DNA of 64,000 nucleotides from Ahaetulla prasina (taxonomy: Eukaryota; Chordata; Lepidosauria; Squamata; Colubridae), in assembly GCF_028640845.1 (NCBI RefSeq), contig NC_080540.1, positions 231,783,794 to 231,847,793 on the forward strand. Direction: 5' to 3'. Shown piece after piece: positions 1-10,171 of the stretch. The stretch's first letter is position 1, and every line of letters starts with the position of its first letter. The position numbers and the translations under genes are program-made. The notes beneath the pieces are model-generated. The model worked only from the letters and a program-made list of their open reading frames with translations, ran no database searches and was not told the origin of the DNA.

Positions 1-129
1 ATTTACACGAGTGGTGGCCATACATGCTTGCTGTTCGTGCAAACAGAGCATGCACACATGTGTTCACCTGCCACTTCTGAGGCCTCTTTCCGAAAGGCTC
101 AAAGCCCGGGGGATTGGGGACCCTGGATA

Positions 130-470
130 GCCCATCTTACAAGGCTTTTGTGTGGGAAAAATAGGAGGAAGGGGCATTATGTAGAGTGCAGGGATGGGTT
201 CTACTTACCTTTACTACCAGTTTGCATCATGCCTGTGCATGCACAGATCACTTTTGATGACGTTCGGTTCAGTGGAAGGAGCCTCCTGCCGGTTTTACTA
301 CCGGTTCTATTGATATAAATCTAATAACTAAACTGTAAAAAACATGAAGACCCAACATAAGATGCCTCCCTTATAAGACAGAACCTCTCACCACAAAGTT
401 TCAAGTTGGATAGCTAAGCTAGAGCTAGTTTGGTTAAGGCACTGGGCTAGAAACCAGAAGGCTATGTATT
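130..470 (+). mobile_element. SINE-like dispersed repeat, copy 1 (interrupted)
   Basis: This segment reappears as an inverted, diverged copy at 7527-7795. Shared landmarks include the run from tttgtgtgggaaaaatagga, the string gatataaatctaataacta and the stretch ending ggttaaggcactgggctaga. That last piece resembles the D-arm and anticodon-arm part of a tRNA-derived SINE head, as in squamate SINEs, but no clean B box is visible. A miniature element (192-309) sits inside this copy and is absent from the other. The SINE family name is not known to me. Confidence 0.5.
192..309 (+). mobile_element. hAT-like miniature element inside the SINE-like repeat
   Basis: It begins CAGGGATGGGTTCTAC and ends near ACTACCGGTTCTAT, the vocabulary of the ACCGGTT hAT family found elsewhere in the window (for example 21541, 60411). 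The inverted copy at 7.6 kb lacks it. About 25 bp of target sequence present in that copy is missing here, so the insertion was accompanied by, or followed by, a small deletion. Confidence 0.45.
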
Positions 471-986
471 CTACACCACCACAACAAAGGTCACATCTCA
501 GGTGCGGTCACGTTGTGACCTATTTTATGACTATCACAACTCGCGCTCAAAATTGTGAATTCAATTATGGCCATAAGTTAAGGACTATCTGCACAATATT
601 TCCTTGCTCTCCTGTCATGGCTACCCAAGGCACCGATTATTACTTTTCCCCTTGGGAAAACTTTAACTGGTCATTAAAAGTATCACATGCACACACACAC
701 ACCCTTAACAAGACAGTGCAATTAATCCTACACAGTCTGAGAGAGGGAGGCTACCCTAGCATAACAATCTTTAAATCTCACAAAACCTGAGGGGGTCCTT
801 TAGGCTTCTGTTGTGGATTCTACGCTAGGCCTTCCACTTATTAAGATGACTTTGCTTTATTGAAGAGCAATATGTCCAGATATTCAATAATCAAGTTTTA
901 CCATTGCTCACTTTAAGCTGAACTGTCTCCCCTCAGGTTGATATATCCAGATACTTTCAACTTTAACTTCCTTAGCTTCCAGCCAA
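471..986. other. No recognised feature
   Basis: Non-repetitive AT-rich DNA. One open frame of 108 codons (464-790) has no family resemblance and no supporting signals. A short CA run occurs near 690. Confidence 0.5.
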
Positions 987-1013
987 CAACACACACACAC
1001 ACACACACACACT
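987..1013. repeat. (CA)n microsatellite
   Basis: Uninterrupted CA dinucleotides, about 13 units. Confidence 0.95.
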
Positions 1014-1902
1014 GCTTCTAGATTTCTAATTTTGCAGTGATTTATCTACTGTTTATACTTGTTGTTATACCTTTAGAGATTATTTTCCTGTTATTTCTGT
1101 TGATTTAACATTCAATAATTTTGTGATGAAACGCCGGGCTGGTGTTTTTAGCAGAATCATGGTCGTTCATTTATTTATTATCCCATTCAAAAAAAAGGAG
1201 AACCGAGTTTAAATTGGATTTCTGTTTAGGTCCTCTCTATTAGAGTCAGCTACTGTATGGAAAGCATCAGTCAAAAATGTCAAACCTATCCATATATCTG
1301 GGGAAAGTGTTCCATCAGTAATAAAAGAAAAAGGCACGAGTGGGGGTTTTTTGTGTGAATTTTCAGCTTACATTTCGTGGTGGATAACATTCTTTTATAG
1401 CAGTGTTTTCGATTTAGTAGCCGATGGCAAGGTCAACTTTGTGATAAACCAGGCAGCCGAGCTCTGGAACAGGGGTCACTCTCAGAGGATCGTCACAAAG
1501 GCAGGACGCAGGTGTCTGTGGAGGGCACATGAACCCAAAGGCCACCTGAGACCCTCCCCACCTCTTAACCCCAGCTCTCATGCACACACCATGACTTGCC
1601 TAGTGTATTTCCCTAGATGGAGACGATAATGGCAGCAGAGTTGAAGGGAGCCATGTGCTGCGGAAGAAAAGCTGAGGCAAAATTGAGCCAAGAAAGTAGA
1701 TAGCAGCTGCTGAAACGGGGATGCTGCTGTTTCTTAAATTCTTGCCTGCCTCACGTTGACTATATTTGAAGGATGGGTGCAGTGAATGAGACTTTTGTTT
1801 TCAGCATTTGTTGGTACACGTGCTAAAAGAACGGCTCTGGGTGTGTAACATTGTGTCCTTGCATACAATGTGTATTCTAAAGATATGGGGAAGAAAACTC
1901 CG

Positions 1903-1904
<2 letters not shown>
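1014..1904. other. No recognised feature
   Basis: Unique-looking DNA with no coding, RNA or repeat signature that I can support. Confidence 0.5.

Positions 1905-1942
<38 letters not shown>
1905..1942. repeat. (GT)n microsatellite
   Basis: About 19 GT units. Open frames through it encode Val-Cys runs and are artefacts of the repeat. Confidence 0.95.
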
Positions 1943-1945
<3 letters not shown>

Positions 1946-2582
1946 TGTTTATCTAGGAGAAATCTGTATAAATCTCCACTGGTGAGGGACTTTGGCATGC
2001 AAATTTTCCACATTAGAGTCCCAATACATTTAGAAGGCCCAGCTAGAAGGAAAGATGATAAGCACAAATATCATGGAGACCAATTCACCCATCTTTTAAG
2101 TAGGAAAAAAAATGATTCCCTGACAGAGGCAAGTACGGCAAGTATTTTACAGGTACAATTTTCTCCCACCTTTAGGTGGGAATGGATGACTTGCATCTCT
2201 GTCATTGCTGAACAGATATTTTTGGACAGATCAAACAGCTTCCTTCACTGTTCAGAAGCTCCAGCTATAAATGTAGAGCAAGCAGGCACACAACCCTTAA
2301 ATCCAATTTCTGTTTGGTTTTTTTTTTTGTGTCCCAGAGTAAGAAATGATATATTTTCTATCACAGAAATGAAATACAGCTAGTCCTCGACTTATGACCA
2401 CAATTGAGGCCAAAATTTATGTTGCTAAATGAGACGGTTGTTAAGTGAGTTTTGCCTCATTTTACAACCTTTCTTGCCACAGTTGTCACGTGAATCACTA
2501 CAGTGAAGTTAGTAACACAGTTGTTAAGTGAATCTGGGATCTGAGTTCCTCATTGTGGGCTTAAATTAAATTTAAATTAATT

Positions 2583-2921
2583 TAAATTGTGAGTGATTCA
2601 TCACTGGAGGTTTGTAAAGAGATTGGACAACCAGTGGTCTGAGATGGTATAGGGCAGTGGTTCCCAACCTTTTTTGGCCATGCCCCACCTAAGCATCTCT
2701 AAAATCCTGATTCCTCCCCCCCTCGTGACATATAATTCTTACTTTACTCAAAAAGTGAACTTTGCTCACGCAGAGGAAGCCTAAAAAGCCATTAACTTGG
2801 TTTAAACAAGGTTCAAATTGCCCCCATTAAAAATCAAATTGCCCTTCTATGGGGCGTTGGCCCCAGGTTGGGAACCACTGGTAGAGGAAGGAGTTGGACT
2901 AGAAGACTTCCAAGGTCCCAA
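2583..2921 (+). mobile_element. CR1 LINE 3' region fragment, interrupted
   Basis: Phrases such as atcactggaggtttgtaaag and ggagttggactagaagac are typical of the classical amniote CR1 3' end; compare the cleaner copy at 59030-59214. The fragment is cut by a hAT miniature element at 2655-2880. Confidence 0.6.
2655..2880. mobile_element. hAT miniature element, 226 bp
   Basis: Terminal inverted repeats are CAGTGGTTCCCAACCT at the left and AGGTTGGGAACCACTG at the right, the typical hAT/Charlie type. The flanks gtataggg (2647-2654) and gtagagga (2881-2888) match at 6 of 8 positions, consistent with an aged 8-bp target duplication. No transposase coding is present. Confidence 0.85.
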
Positions 2922-3624
2922 CAAAGAATGTTCTTTCTGCGCCAACTCAGTAAGCTCAAACTGCCCTAGGAGCTGCTGATTCAGTTCTACAGAGGAATTA
3001 TTGAGTCTGTCATTTGCACCTCTATAACTGTCTGGTTTGGTTCTGCAACCCAACAAGAAAAACACAGACTTCAGAGGATAATTAGAACTGCAGAAAAAAT
3101 AATTGCTACCAACCTGCCTTCCATTGAGGACCTGTATACTGCACGAATCAAGAAGAGGGCCGTGAAAATATTTGCAGATCCCTCGCATCCTGGACATAAA
3201 CTGTTTCAACTCCTACCCTCAAAACAACGCTATAGAGCACTGCACACCAGAACAACTAGACACAAGAACAGTTTTCCCCTGAAGGCCATCACTCTGCTAA
3301 ACAAATAATTCCCTCAACACTGTCAGACTATTTACTGAATCTGCACTACTATTAATCGTTTCATAGTTCCCATCACCAATCTCTTTCCACTTATGACTGT
3401 ATGACTATAACTTGTTGCTGGCAATCCTTATGATTTATATTGATATATTGATCATCAATTGTGTTGTAAATGTTGTACCTTGATGAACGTATCTTTTCTT
3501 TTATGTACACTGAGAGCATATGCACCAAGACAAATTCCTTGTGTGTCCAATCACACTTGGCCAATAAAATTCTATTCTATTCTATTCTATTCTATTCTAT
3601 TCTATTCTATTCTATTCTATTCTA
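2922..3624 (+). mobile_element. CR1/L3/Rex1-like LINE 3' end, copy 1, with AATAG tail
   Basis: The plus strand encodes the C-terminal part of a LINE reverse-transcriptase polyprotein at about 2940-3307, readable with small frameshifts. Recognisable pieces are TSITVWFGSATQQ, RLQRIIRTAEKIIA, LPSIEDLYTARI and SHPGHKLFQLLPSK. This matches the C-terminal region of CR1/L3/Rex1-type LINEs. A 3' UTR follows, ending ACTTGGCCAATAAAATTC, with an AATAAA signal directly before about 12 units of ATTCT. The element is 5'-truncated, as usual for target-primed insertion. AATAG-class tails on L3-type LINEs are a described feature of snake genomes. Confidence 0.85.
3565..3624 (+). repeat. (ATTCT)n microsatellite seeded by the LINE tail
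   Basis: Near-perfect pentamer array beginning exactly at the LINE polyadenylation signal. ATTCT is a rotation of the complement of AATAG. Confidence 0.95.
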
Positions 3625-3993
3625 ACTGACTTTGCTTGTCAGAAGGTCACAAAAGATGATCATATGACCCCAGGATTCAGTTGCCAAGCATTTGAATTTT
3701 AATCAAATGACCATGGAGATGCTGTAACATTCAGCATGTAACACTCATAAGTGTGAAAAAATGGGCATAGGTCACTTTTTTCAGTGCTCTTGTAACTTTG
3801 AACAGACACTAAACAAACTGTTGTAAGTCAAGGACTACCTGTAATTCTTCTCCATCGTGTTGTGTTGACATAAGAAAACTTAAAAGATACCACAGTCTAT
3901 TGCTTCAGCTGCTTATAGTTTCACCCAGGCAAAGCCATATGTGCTCTGTTTTTGTTGGCAAGAGCAGACAGAGGCGACTAAGAAAACCATATC

Positions 3994-4575
3994 AATAGAA
4001 TAGAATAGAATAGAATAGAATAGAATTTTTATTGGCCAAGTGTGATTGGACACACAAGGAATTTGTCTTGGTGCATATGCTCTCAGTGTACATACAAGAA
4101 AAGATACGTTCATCAAGGTACAACATTTACAACACAATTGATGGTCAATATATCAATATAAATCATAAGGATTGCCAGCAACAAAGTTACAGTGATACAG
4201 TCATAAGTGGAAAGAGATTGGTGATGGGAACGATGAGAAGATTAATAGTAGTGCAGATTTAGTAAATAGTTTGACAGTGTTGAGGGAATTATTTGTTTAG
4301 CAGAGTGAAGGCCTTTGGGAAAAAACTGTTCTTGTGTCTAGTTGTTCTGGTGTGCAGTGCTCTATAGCGTCGTTTTGAGGGTAGGAGTTGAAACAGTTTA
4401 TGTCCTGGATGTGAGGGATCTGTAAATATTTTCACGACCCTCTTCCTGATTCGTGCAGTATATAGGTCCTCAATGGAAGGCAGGTTGGTAGCAATTATTT
4501 TTTCTGCAGTTCTAATTATCCTCTGAAGTCTATGTCTGTTTTGTTGGGTTGCAGAACCGAACAAACTAAGTCCAT
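3994..4575 (-). mobile_element. CR1/L3/Rex1-like LINE 3' end, copy 2, inverted
   Basis: This is the same family as 2922-3624 in opposite orientation. The pentamer tail lies at 3994-4024 and the open C-terminal frame spans 4289-4575. Landmarks GSATQQNRHRLQRIIRTAEK and SHPGHKLFQLLPSKRR are visible. The frame is intact to its stop at 4289, unlike copy 1, so this copy may be slightly younger. Its start lies within the LINE; upstream residues to 4636 are flanking sequence read through. Confidence 0.85.
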
Positions 4576-4576
4576 C

Positions 4577-4987
4577 TGAGCCACTGGTGATGGCAGCAGT
4601 GGTGGGGAGGGGAGATGCCTTTGAGTTTTTCAACAAAAGCCAGAGTTTTCCACCATCAGTTGGGATCCCCTCGATATTGACTTTCCCCTAGCAGCAGATA
4701 ATGAAGGAGTTCACACCTGGCATGTTGACTTTAGCAAGAGATAAAATAAGAGCCAGTGTTGTGTTCTGACTCAGGTGTTGAGAGCAAAGTTCAGGTCTGG
4801 TATCAATCCTGGAAGCTCATTTGATGACTTTAGGCCAGTCACTGACACGGTTGTCATTATGGGAGAAAATGGGAAGAAGTAGCACTATCTATACCACCTG
4901 GAACTCCTAAACAAAGCTTAGATAAATCCAGCCAATCAACCAATGAATAAGGCTTGATCAGCTTGCCTCAGAATTAAAAATGTGTTT
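4577..4987. other. No recognised feature
   Basis: Between the inverted L3 end and the first Penelope-type relic I see no coding or repeat signature. Confidence 0.45.
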
Positions 4988-5085
4988 ATGGGGTCCTTGG
5001 TGCTCTCTCAGCTTGGTTGTGGGTTTTTTTTGGCAGGTTTTCATTACCAAACTAGGTATCATCATCAGAGCTAGAAGGGAATGGA
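4988..5085 (-). mobile_element. Penelope-type terminal relic with hammerhead-like core (i)
   Basis: Half of a foldback element. It shares the string ggtccttggtg, then gcttggttg, then ttttcattacc with the complete foldback at 5481-5650. On the minus strand it reads CTGATGA (5062-5068), an imperfect short hairpin, then GAAAAC (5037-5042). Such cores occur in the terminal segments of Penelope-like elements. No protein remnant remains. Confidence 0.45.
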
Positions 5086-5480
5086 GTTTACTCTTATTTT
5101 TATATATTAGTGGCTAAAAATGTTAAGTTTTCTCATCCAAATGTTATCAGTGGTTTTGAAAAAAGTTTGACATCCGAACTGAAGTGACTTCAGCAGAGGA
5201 AGTGATAACTTTGAGGGATCGGTCTACCAAGGCTATTCCTTTTGCTGGTTGTATTCTATGTTCAAAATCCCAGGCAGCAAATTTCAATTCCAGCTGCTAA
5301 AAAGCATAAGTAGAAAAGTGTTATAGCTTTCCTATTTATGTTTGTGAAGGTCTTAGTAGTTCACAGTGTGACACTGAATTCTACATAAAATGCGATCTTC
5401 TCCTGATTCAACAGGGTTCACCTTGTACTTCTGCACTTAATTCTCGATAAAGGAGAATATTTGTAGCTCAGGTTGAAAGG
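5086..5480. other. No recognised feature
   Basis: AT-rich spacer between two related foldback relics; nothing supported inside it. Confidence 0.45.
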
Positions 5481-5650
5481 AGTGGTCCTTGGTGATCTCT
5501 GAGCTTGGTGGTTGTTGTTGTTTTTGCAGATTTTTCATTACCCAAACTAGTGACATCATTGGGGCACTGATGATATTCCCTAGTTGGGTAATGAAACGTC
5601 TACAAGAAAACAACATCCAAGCTCAGAAAGCCCTAAGCACCTCATATTTA
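5481..5650. mobile_element. Penelope-type foldback element (ii)
   Basis: The left arm (about 5484-5560) and right arm (about 5570-5645) are imperfect inverted repeats, with gagcttgg at 5501-5508 answered by ccaagctc at 5618-5625. The plus strand carries CTGATGA-hairpin-GAAACGTC at 5567-5600. The mirrored minus-strand copy is degraded to ATGATGT and GAAAAATC. Two facing terminal segments without an interior would fit a head-to-head relic of Penelope-like retroelement ends. Confidence 0.5.
5567..5600 (+). ncRNA. Hammerhead ribozyme-like core
   Basis: CTGATGA (5567-5573) is followed by a helix II candidate pairing 5575-5580 with 5586-5592 around a tagtt loop with one bulge, then GAAACGTC (5593-5600). 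The core residues of a hammerhead (CUGANGA and GAAA) are present. GAAAC followed directly by GUC is the arrangement in which helix III forms between two monomers. Helix I looks weak (only the first pair fits), so activity in this copy is doubtful. Confidence 0.4.
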
Positions 5651-6790
5651 ATTCTTCATTAAAAATGAAAAAAGGACATAAACATATTTCATAAAAAACG
5701 AACATTATCAAATAAACTCACTCTTAAATGTGACAATGGCCAAAATGAAAATAATAGAAAGAAATACTTGATGTTTTCAAAATGTCACTAGTATCTCACT
5801 CCACTACTCATGCAGTCTGTGTGTCTGGGTAATAGAAAGCAAAAGCCCATGTACTGAATTCTAGTAGCTCTCTTACGTAACTAGAATTAAGTTCGCTGGG
5901 TGTTGGAACAATTACAGAGTATCACTGTTCTATTTTCTTATCTCTCCTTTAAACAAATAACATCGCTTTGTGACTGAAATGAAAATTGACTCCCCTTCAG
6001 ATGCAGCAGTCTGAAATTGCTGGCCTCAGCAAGTTGAGCAACCAAATTTATGAAAATATCTTTCAAAACAGTTTCTGTGCTCCGTGCTTTTTGCTTTTCT
6101 TCCTCTGCCACTTCAACTTACAGCTCTCCTTCTTGTAATCTTCAAATTAGACATTTATTCAGAGCTCCTCTTTCTTCCTTTCTGAACAGCAATACATATT
6201 TATGTCTCATGAATGGCAAGACACAAATAAGGCAGCCTTTCTCTTTTTTTTTTCAAATACAATTCTCTTGAAAACCAGATAACAAAATTCTGTGTATTAC
6301 TTTAAAACAAAAATCAAATTATTTACACTTGCAGTCATAAGACATTTCCATAACACCTTTTTTAACATTGGTTCCAGTGTAGCTAATTGTCTAATATAAA
6401 ACATTCCCGAGTAAAAGGCACTGGTATTTTTCTTTTAAGAAAAAAGGTGCTAATGCATGGCAGATATGCAATCCAGGTAACTGATTATTTGCTTATTTAA
6501 CAAAGCTAGTGTAACTAAGAAGGAATAGGTTGGACCCTGGAGGCTTCCATTCTATACCACACAGAAACATCAAAGAAATTTAAATTTATTCTCATTAAAT
6601 ACAGTGTCCCAGTTTCTTGTGTGGGGTGTTGAATCATCATGATCGAGTTGCATTGGTATAACCTCATTTAACTTTGATTAGGTTGGATATGGGGCACATA
6701 TCCAGAAAGAAGCCTTTTGACTTCTGGATATTTGGGGATGACGCATTACTCTCCCTGAGTTCCTGCTTCAGTCCTCGGATATTTTAAGAT
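5651..6790. other. No recognised feature
   Basis: About 1.1 kb of AT-rich unique DNA. A 73-codon frame at 6050-6271 has no features beyond low-complexity Ser/Phe content. Confidence 0.5.
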
Positions 6791-7300
6791 ATAACTGTCT
6801 GGTTTGGTACAGCAACCAAATAAGGCGAGTACAGACTCCAATGGATAGATAGAACTGCAGCAAGAACAATTGCAACCAGCCTTCCTTCCTTTGAGGACCT
6901 GTATATTGCACAGGTCAGAAGGAGGACTGAGCAAATATCTACAGGCCCCTCACATTCTGTACACAACCTCTTTCAACTCCTCCCCTTGGGATGCCATTAA
7001 TACATGCCAAAACAATTAGACACAGGGGCAGTTTCTTCCCCTGTACCATCAGTCTGCTCAATACCTAATTCTCACAGGCCTGTCTAATGTCTATGTTGTA
7101 TGTTGTATTTATTCATGTTGTATGACAGTAGCATTATTATTATCCTTATCTTCTTTACTATCCCATTTTATTCATGTTATTATTATGCTATTATTACTCT
7201 GTTGCTTTGCATGTACACTGACAGCTTCTGCACCGGAGACAAATTCCTTGTGGGTCTAATCACACTTGGCCAGGTAAAGTATTCTGTTCTGTTCTATGTA
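6791..7300 (+). mobile_element. CR1/L3/Rex1-like LINE 3' end, copy 3, old
   Basis: A more diverged copy. Recognisable stretches are taactgtctggtttggta, cctttgaggacctgtatat, and a 3' end caaattccttgtgggtctaa followed by ATCACACTTGGCCAGGTAAA. The tail has decayed to a few TTCTG units. The coding remnant contains several stops. Confidence 0.7.
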
Positions 7301-7526
7301 AATCATTGAGCAACTTTTGCTCCTACCCAGAGCAGAATGGCTAAGGTCTAAAGATACATAGAAAAGCCATTAAAGATGTAGGATACAATCCTTGGTGGTA
7401 TGCTGAGGACCATCAACGAACCTTCAGAGATGAGATCATCCCCCTCGCCTTTGGTATTCCTAACGAATTTCCATTTAATATAGTTGTCACTTCTGCTTAA
7501 TTTGTGGAGTTTTCTGCTTAACAACA

Positions 7527-7795
7527 ACGTTAAAAGGCTGGGCCCTTAACCACTAGACCAAACTAACTCTAGTTTAGATATCCAACTTGAAAGTTTGTGG
7601 TGAGAGGTTCTATCTTATAGAGGAGGCAACAGTTCAAGAAGTCCTCTCTGCTTGGCTCTTCCTGTTCTTTACAATTTAGTTATTAGATTTATATCAATAT
7701 ACTTTTTATTTTGTACACTCAAGCCACTCTACATAATGCCCCTCCCTCCTATTTTTCCCACACAAAAGGCATGTAAGATTGGGCAGAGTGAAACA
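7527..7795 (-). mobile_element. SINE-like dispersed repeat, copy 2
   Basis: Inverted relative to 130-470 and lacking the miniature insertion found there. It contains about 25 bp of sequence deleted from copy 1. The tRNA-like end reads tggtctagtggttaaggg on the minus strand, better preserved than in copy 1 and close to a polymerase III A-box region. Confidence 0.5.
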
Positions 7796-7894
7796 CCCAG
7801 TCGGTAGATTTTGGGTTCAGGAAAGGGTAGGAAATAGCTAGTAATGTTATTTTATTATTTCTGTATAGGAAGAAGGAAGCACGAGGCAGCAGCA

Positions 7895-8033
7895 GGGGGA
7901 GAAGGAGAAGGAGAAGGAGAAGGAGAAGGAGAAGGAGAAGGAGAAGGAGAAGGAGAAGGAGAAGGAGAAGGAGAAGGAGAAGGAGAAGGAGAAGGAGAAG
8001 GAGAAGAAGGAGAAGGAGAAGGAGAAGCAGAAG
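7895..8033. repeat. (GGAGAA)n minisatellite-like array
   Basis: About 23 purine-only hexamers with one phase slip near 8005. All six frames through it are open (Glu-Gly, Leu, Ser-Pro), which explains several spurious ORFs. Confidence 0.95.
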
Positions 8034-9010
8034 AAACAGTATCACTTGTGGCATTTGGACCACCTGTCAAAATAATCTGGTTTAATTTGAGGTAGTGTTG
8101 AGGTACCATTTGCATCTCTTTTATACTTTCAGTTCTTTATATTCAATAGTCAGAGAGGACTGATATAGCAGAACTAATTCCAGGATCCCCCCACCCTCCA
8201 TGAACTACCGATACTCTGTTATTGAACAACTACCATTTTCACACACAGCATCAAACAGAGGAAAATATTACAACAAATTGTTCTATCCCTGATGGTGCCT
8301 GCAGACCAAAGATGAAATTCTGATGGCCAACATCTCTGGATGAATCTGCATCTGCCTGTACATAAGTGCTATTTCTGCTGCAGGGACTGGGCCACAACAC
8401 TCAGCAGAGGGCCGAACCTTCCATAAGGATTCACTGTATTTTAAAACAACTTCCCTCTTGCTTCTTTGCCCAGAACTATTGAGTGGCAGTGAAGGTCAGA
8501 TAGGAAGCCACCAAGCTGAGCTTTCCACAGTACAACAGTTATATTATGGAAACTTCAGAAGTGTGCAGCTTACCACTGCACTATTGAGACTGAATGAGGT
8601 GAGATTACACCACTTTATGTAATGCAATAAAAGTAATCTAATGGTCAGAATGCAATCCATCAGTGAAGCTCCTCAATCAAGTATGTTGCAGATAATTCCA
8701 ATTTTAAGCATTCAAGGGACTTTTTTTTTTGTAATTCCAAGACTATTGGACTTCACATGTAAACTTAAATCACTGCTTACTTATATAACAATCTTAGGAT
8801 TTTACTTGATGTATGAGTGCCCCCAAGACTTCTTTTGAGTAAAGTTAAGGATGGCTGGAGTTGGTATACGGTATACCAAGACAATGACTGAATCACTAGG
8901 TTTTGTTCTAGGCTTATGGTTTTGTTTTAATATTTTTTTATAGTCGTTATTATTCTGTTTTTAGCCATACAAATCTTTTAAATAAAGAGATGAGGGAGGG
9001 AGGAGAGGGG
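8034..9010. other. No recognised feature
   Basis: Unique-looking DNA without a supported gene or repeat. Confidence 0.5.
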
Positions 9011-9099
9011 AGGGGAGGGGAGAGAAGAGAAGAGAAGAGAAGAGAAGAGAAGAGAAGAGAAGAGAAGAGAAGAGAAGAGAAGAGAAGAGAAGAGAAGAG
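9011..9099. repeat. (AGAGA)n purine pentamer array
   Basis: An aggggagggg lead-in followed by about 15 AGAGA/AGAAG pentamers. Confidence 0.95.
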
Positions 9100-9954
9100 G
9101 ATAGCGCTCAATGGTACCTAAAGTAAGATTGAAACTCTAAATATACTCATTTGAATCAAGGCAACAAACATACAGAGAATACATATTTGTAGTGCATTTC
9201 TCGTACACATCACAAAACATGAGGACTGTTCAAATACTTTGAAAGAGGCATTCCTCAAAATTTAACAGGGCATACAAAATACCTTTTTTTAGTCATTTAA
9301 GCAGTCACATCTCTTTCTAGGCTGTTGCAGGAGCTATCTCCATAGCAAGTATATTCGTACAACCACTTCACTTTTTTTTCCTGCTCCCCAGCAAAGCAGC
9401 GCAATTCATATATGTGCAGATACAGCCAGGAGCAACTTCCAAAGCAATTATGCAAACTTGGAAAAAACATGGCTGTTTTTAAAAATAAAAAGGGGAAGAA
9501 GGTTGCATGTGCAAAGCACTTTTTAAAAAAAGGGATTTGAGGCAGCCCTACTAAAGCATTCCTATCAAACATTTTCAGGTCCTATCAGTGACACATTGTG
9601 GTAATATACATTTTAAAATTAATTTCTTTGCTTTCATCTAAGGATCTCTGGTGCAATAGGGGCCTTCCATGCTTAAGAACAATGTTGATGTGATGCCAAA
9701 AATATCCAAATCAATGACTTACAATGCTTGCTTTTGAAACATCAGCCATCTCAGGTATGTACCATATGGGTCCAGAGCTGAACATGACAGAAAAATCAAT
9801 GTGGTCTATTTATATGCTTTTATGAGATGAGAAATAATATGTATATTTTCCTTAGAGAGAGAACTGGGCAGCTTTTCTTGAGATGGGGACTACAGTTTGA
9901 TCCCCTAGTCTGTAGGAGGGTTGTAGTGACTCTTACCACATACAACCTATGTAT
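9100..9954. other. No recognised feature
   Basis: No coding or repeat signature supported. Confidence 0.5.
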
Positions 9955-10083
9955 GTGTGTCTTTTTCCTCTCAATCTCTTTTTCTCTTTCTTTTTCTCTT
10001 TCTCTTTCTGTCTCTCTCTTCTCTTTCTTTTTTTCCTTTTTCTTTCTGTCTCTGCTTGTTTATCTCTCTCTCCCACCTCTCTC

Positions 10084-10163
<80 letters not shown>

Positions 10164-10171
10164 AGAGAGAG
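9955..10171. repeat. Compound (TC)n-(CA)n-(GA)n microsatellite
   Basis: Degenerate TC-rich sequence to about 10116, then 22 CA units, then a short GA run. Overlapping ORFs here are artefacts. Confidence 0.9.

Larger units (their letters stand above)
2375..3843 (+). mobile_element. TIR miniature element A, split by nested insertions
   Basis: The left part (2375-2554) starts TACAGCTAGTCCTCGAC and the right part (3624-3843) ends AGTCAAGGACTACCTGTA. The two ends are imperfect inverted repeats. The family recurs five more times (20287, about 21290, 31836, 32299, 58348), is about 370-380 bp when whole, and carries TA at each end, as TA-targeting DNA transposons do. No ORF is present. The middle, 2555-3623, is foreign: CR1 and L3 LINE fragments plus a hAT element. 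I do not assign a superfamily. Confidence 0.8.

Noticed and set aside
429..470. Possible tRNA gene from the ggttaaggc motif
   Set aside because: No acceptor stem, no clean B box, and the piece belongs to a dispersed SINE-like repeat.
1801..2383. 191-codon plus-strand ORF and minus-strand partner
   Set aside because: Val-Cys run from (GT)n; no motif on either side.
7749..8115. Three overlapping ORFs with poly-Leu, Glu-Gly and Ser-Pro runs
   Set aside because: They are readings of the (GGAGAA)n array in three frames; a hexamer repeat without stops is open in all of them.
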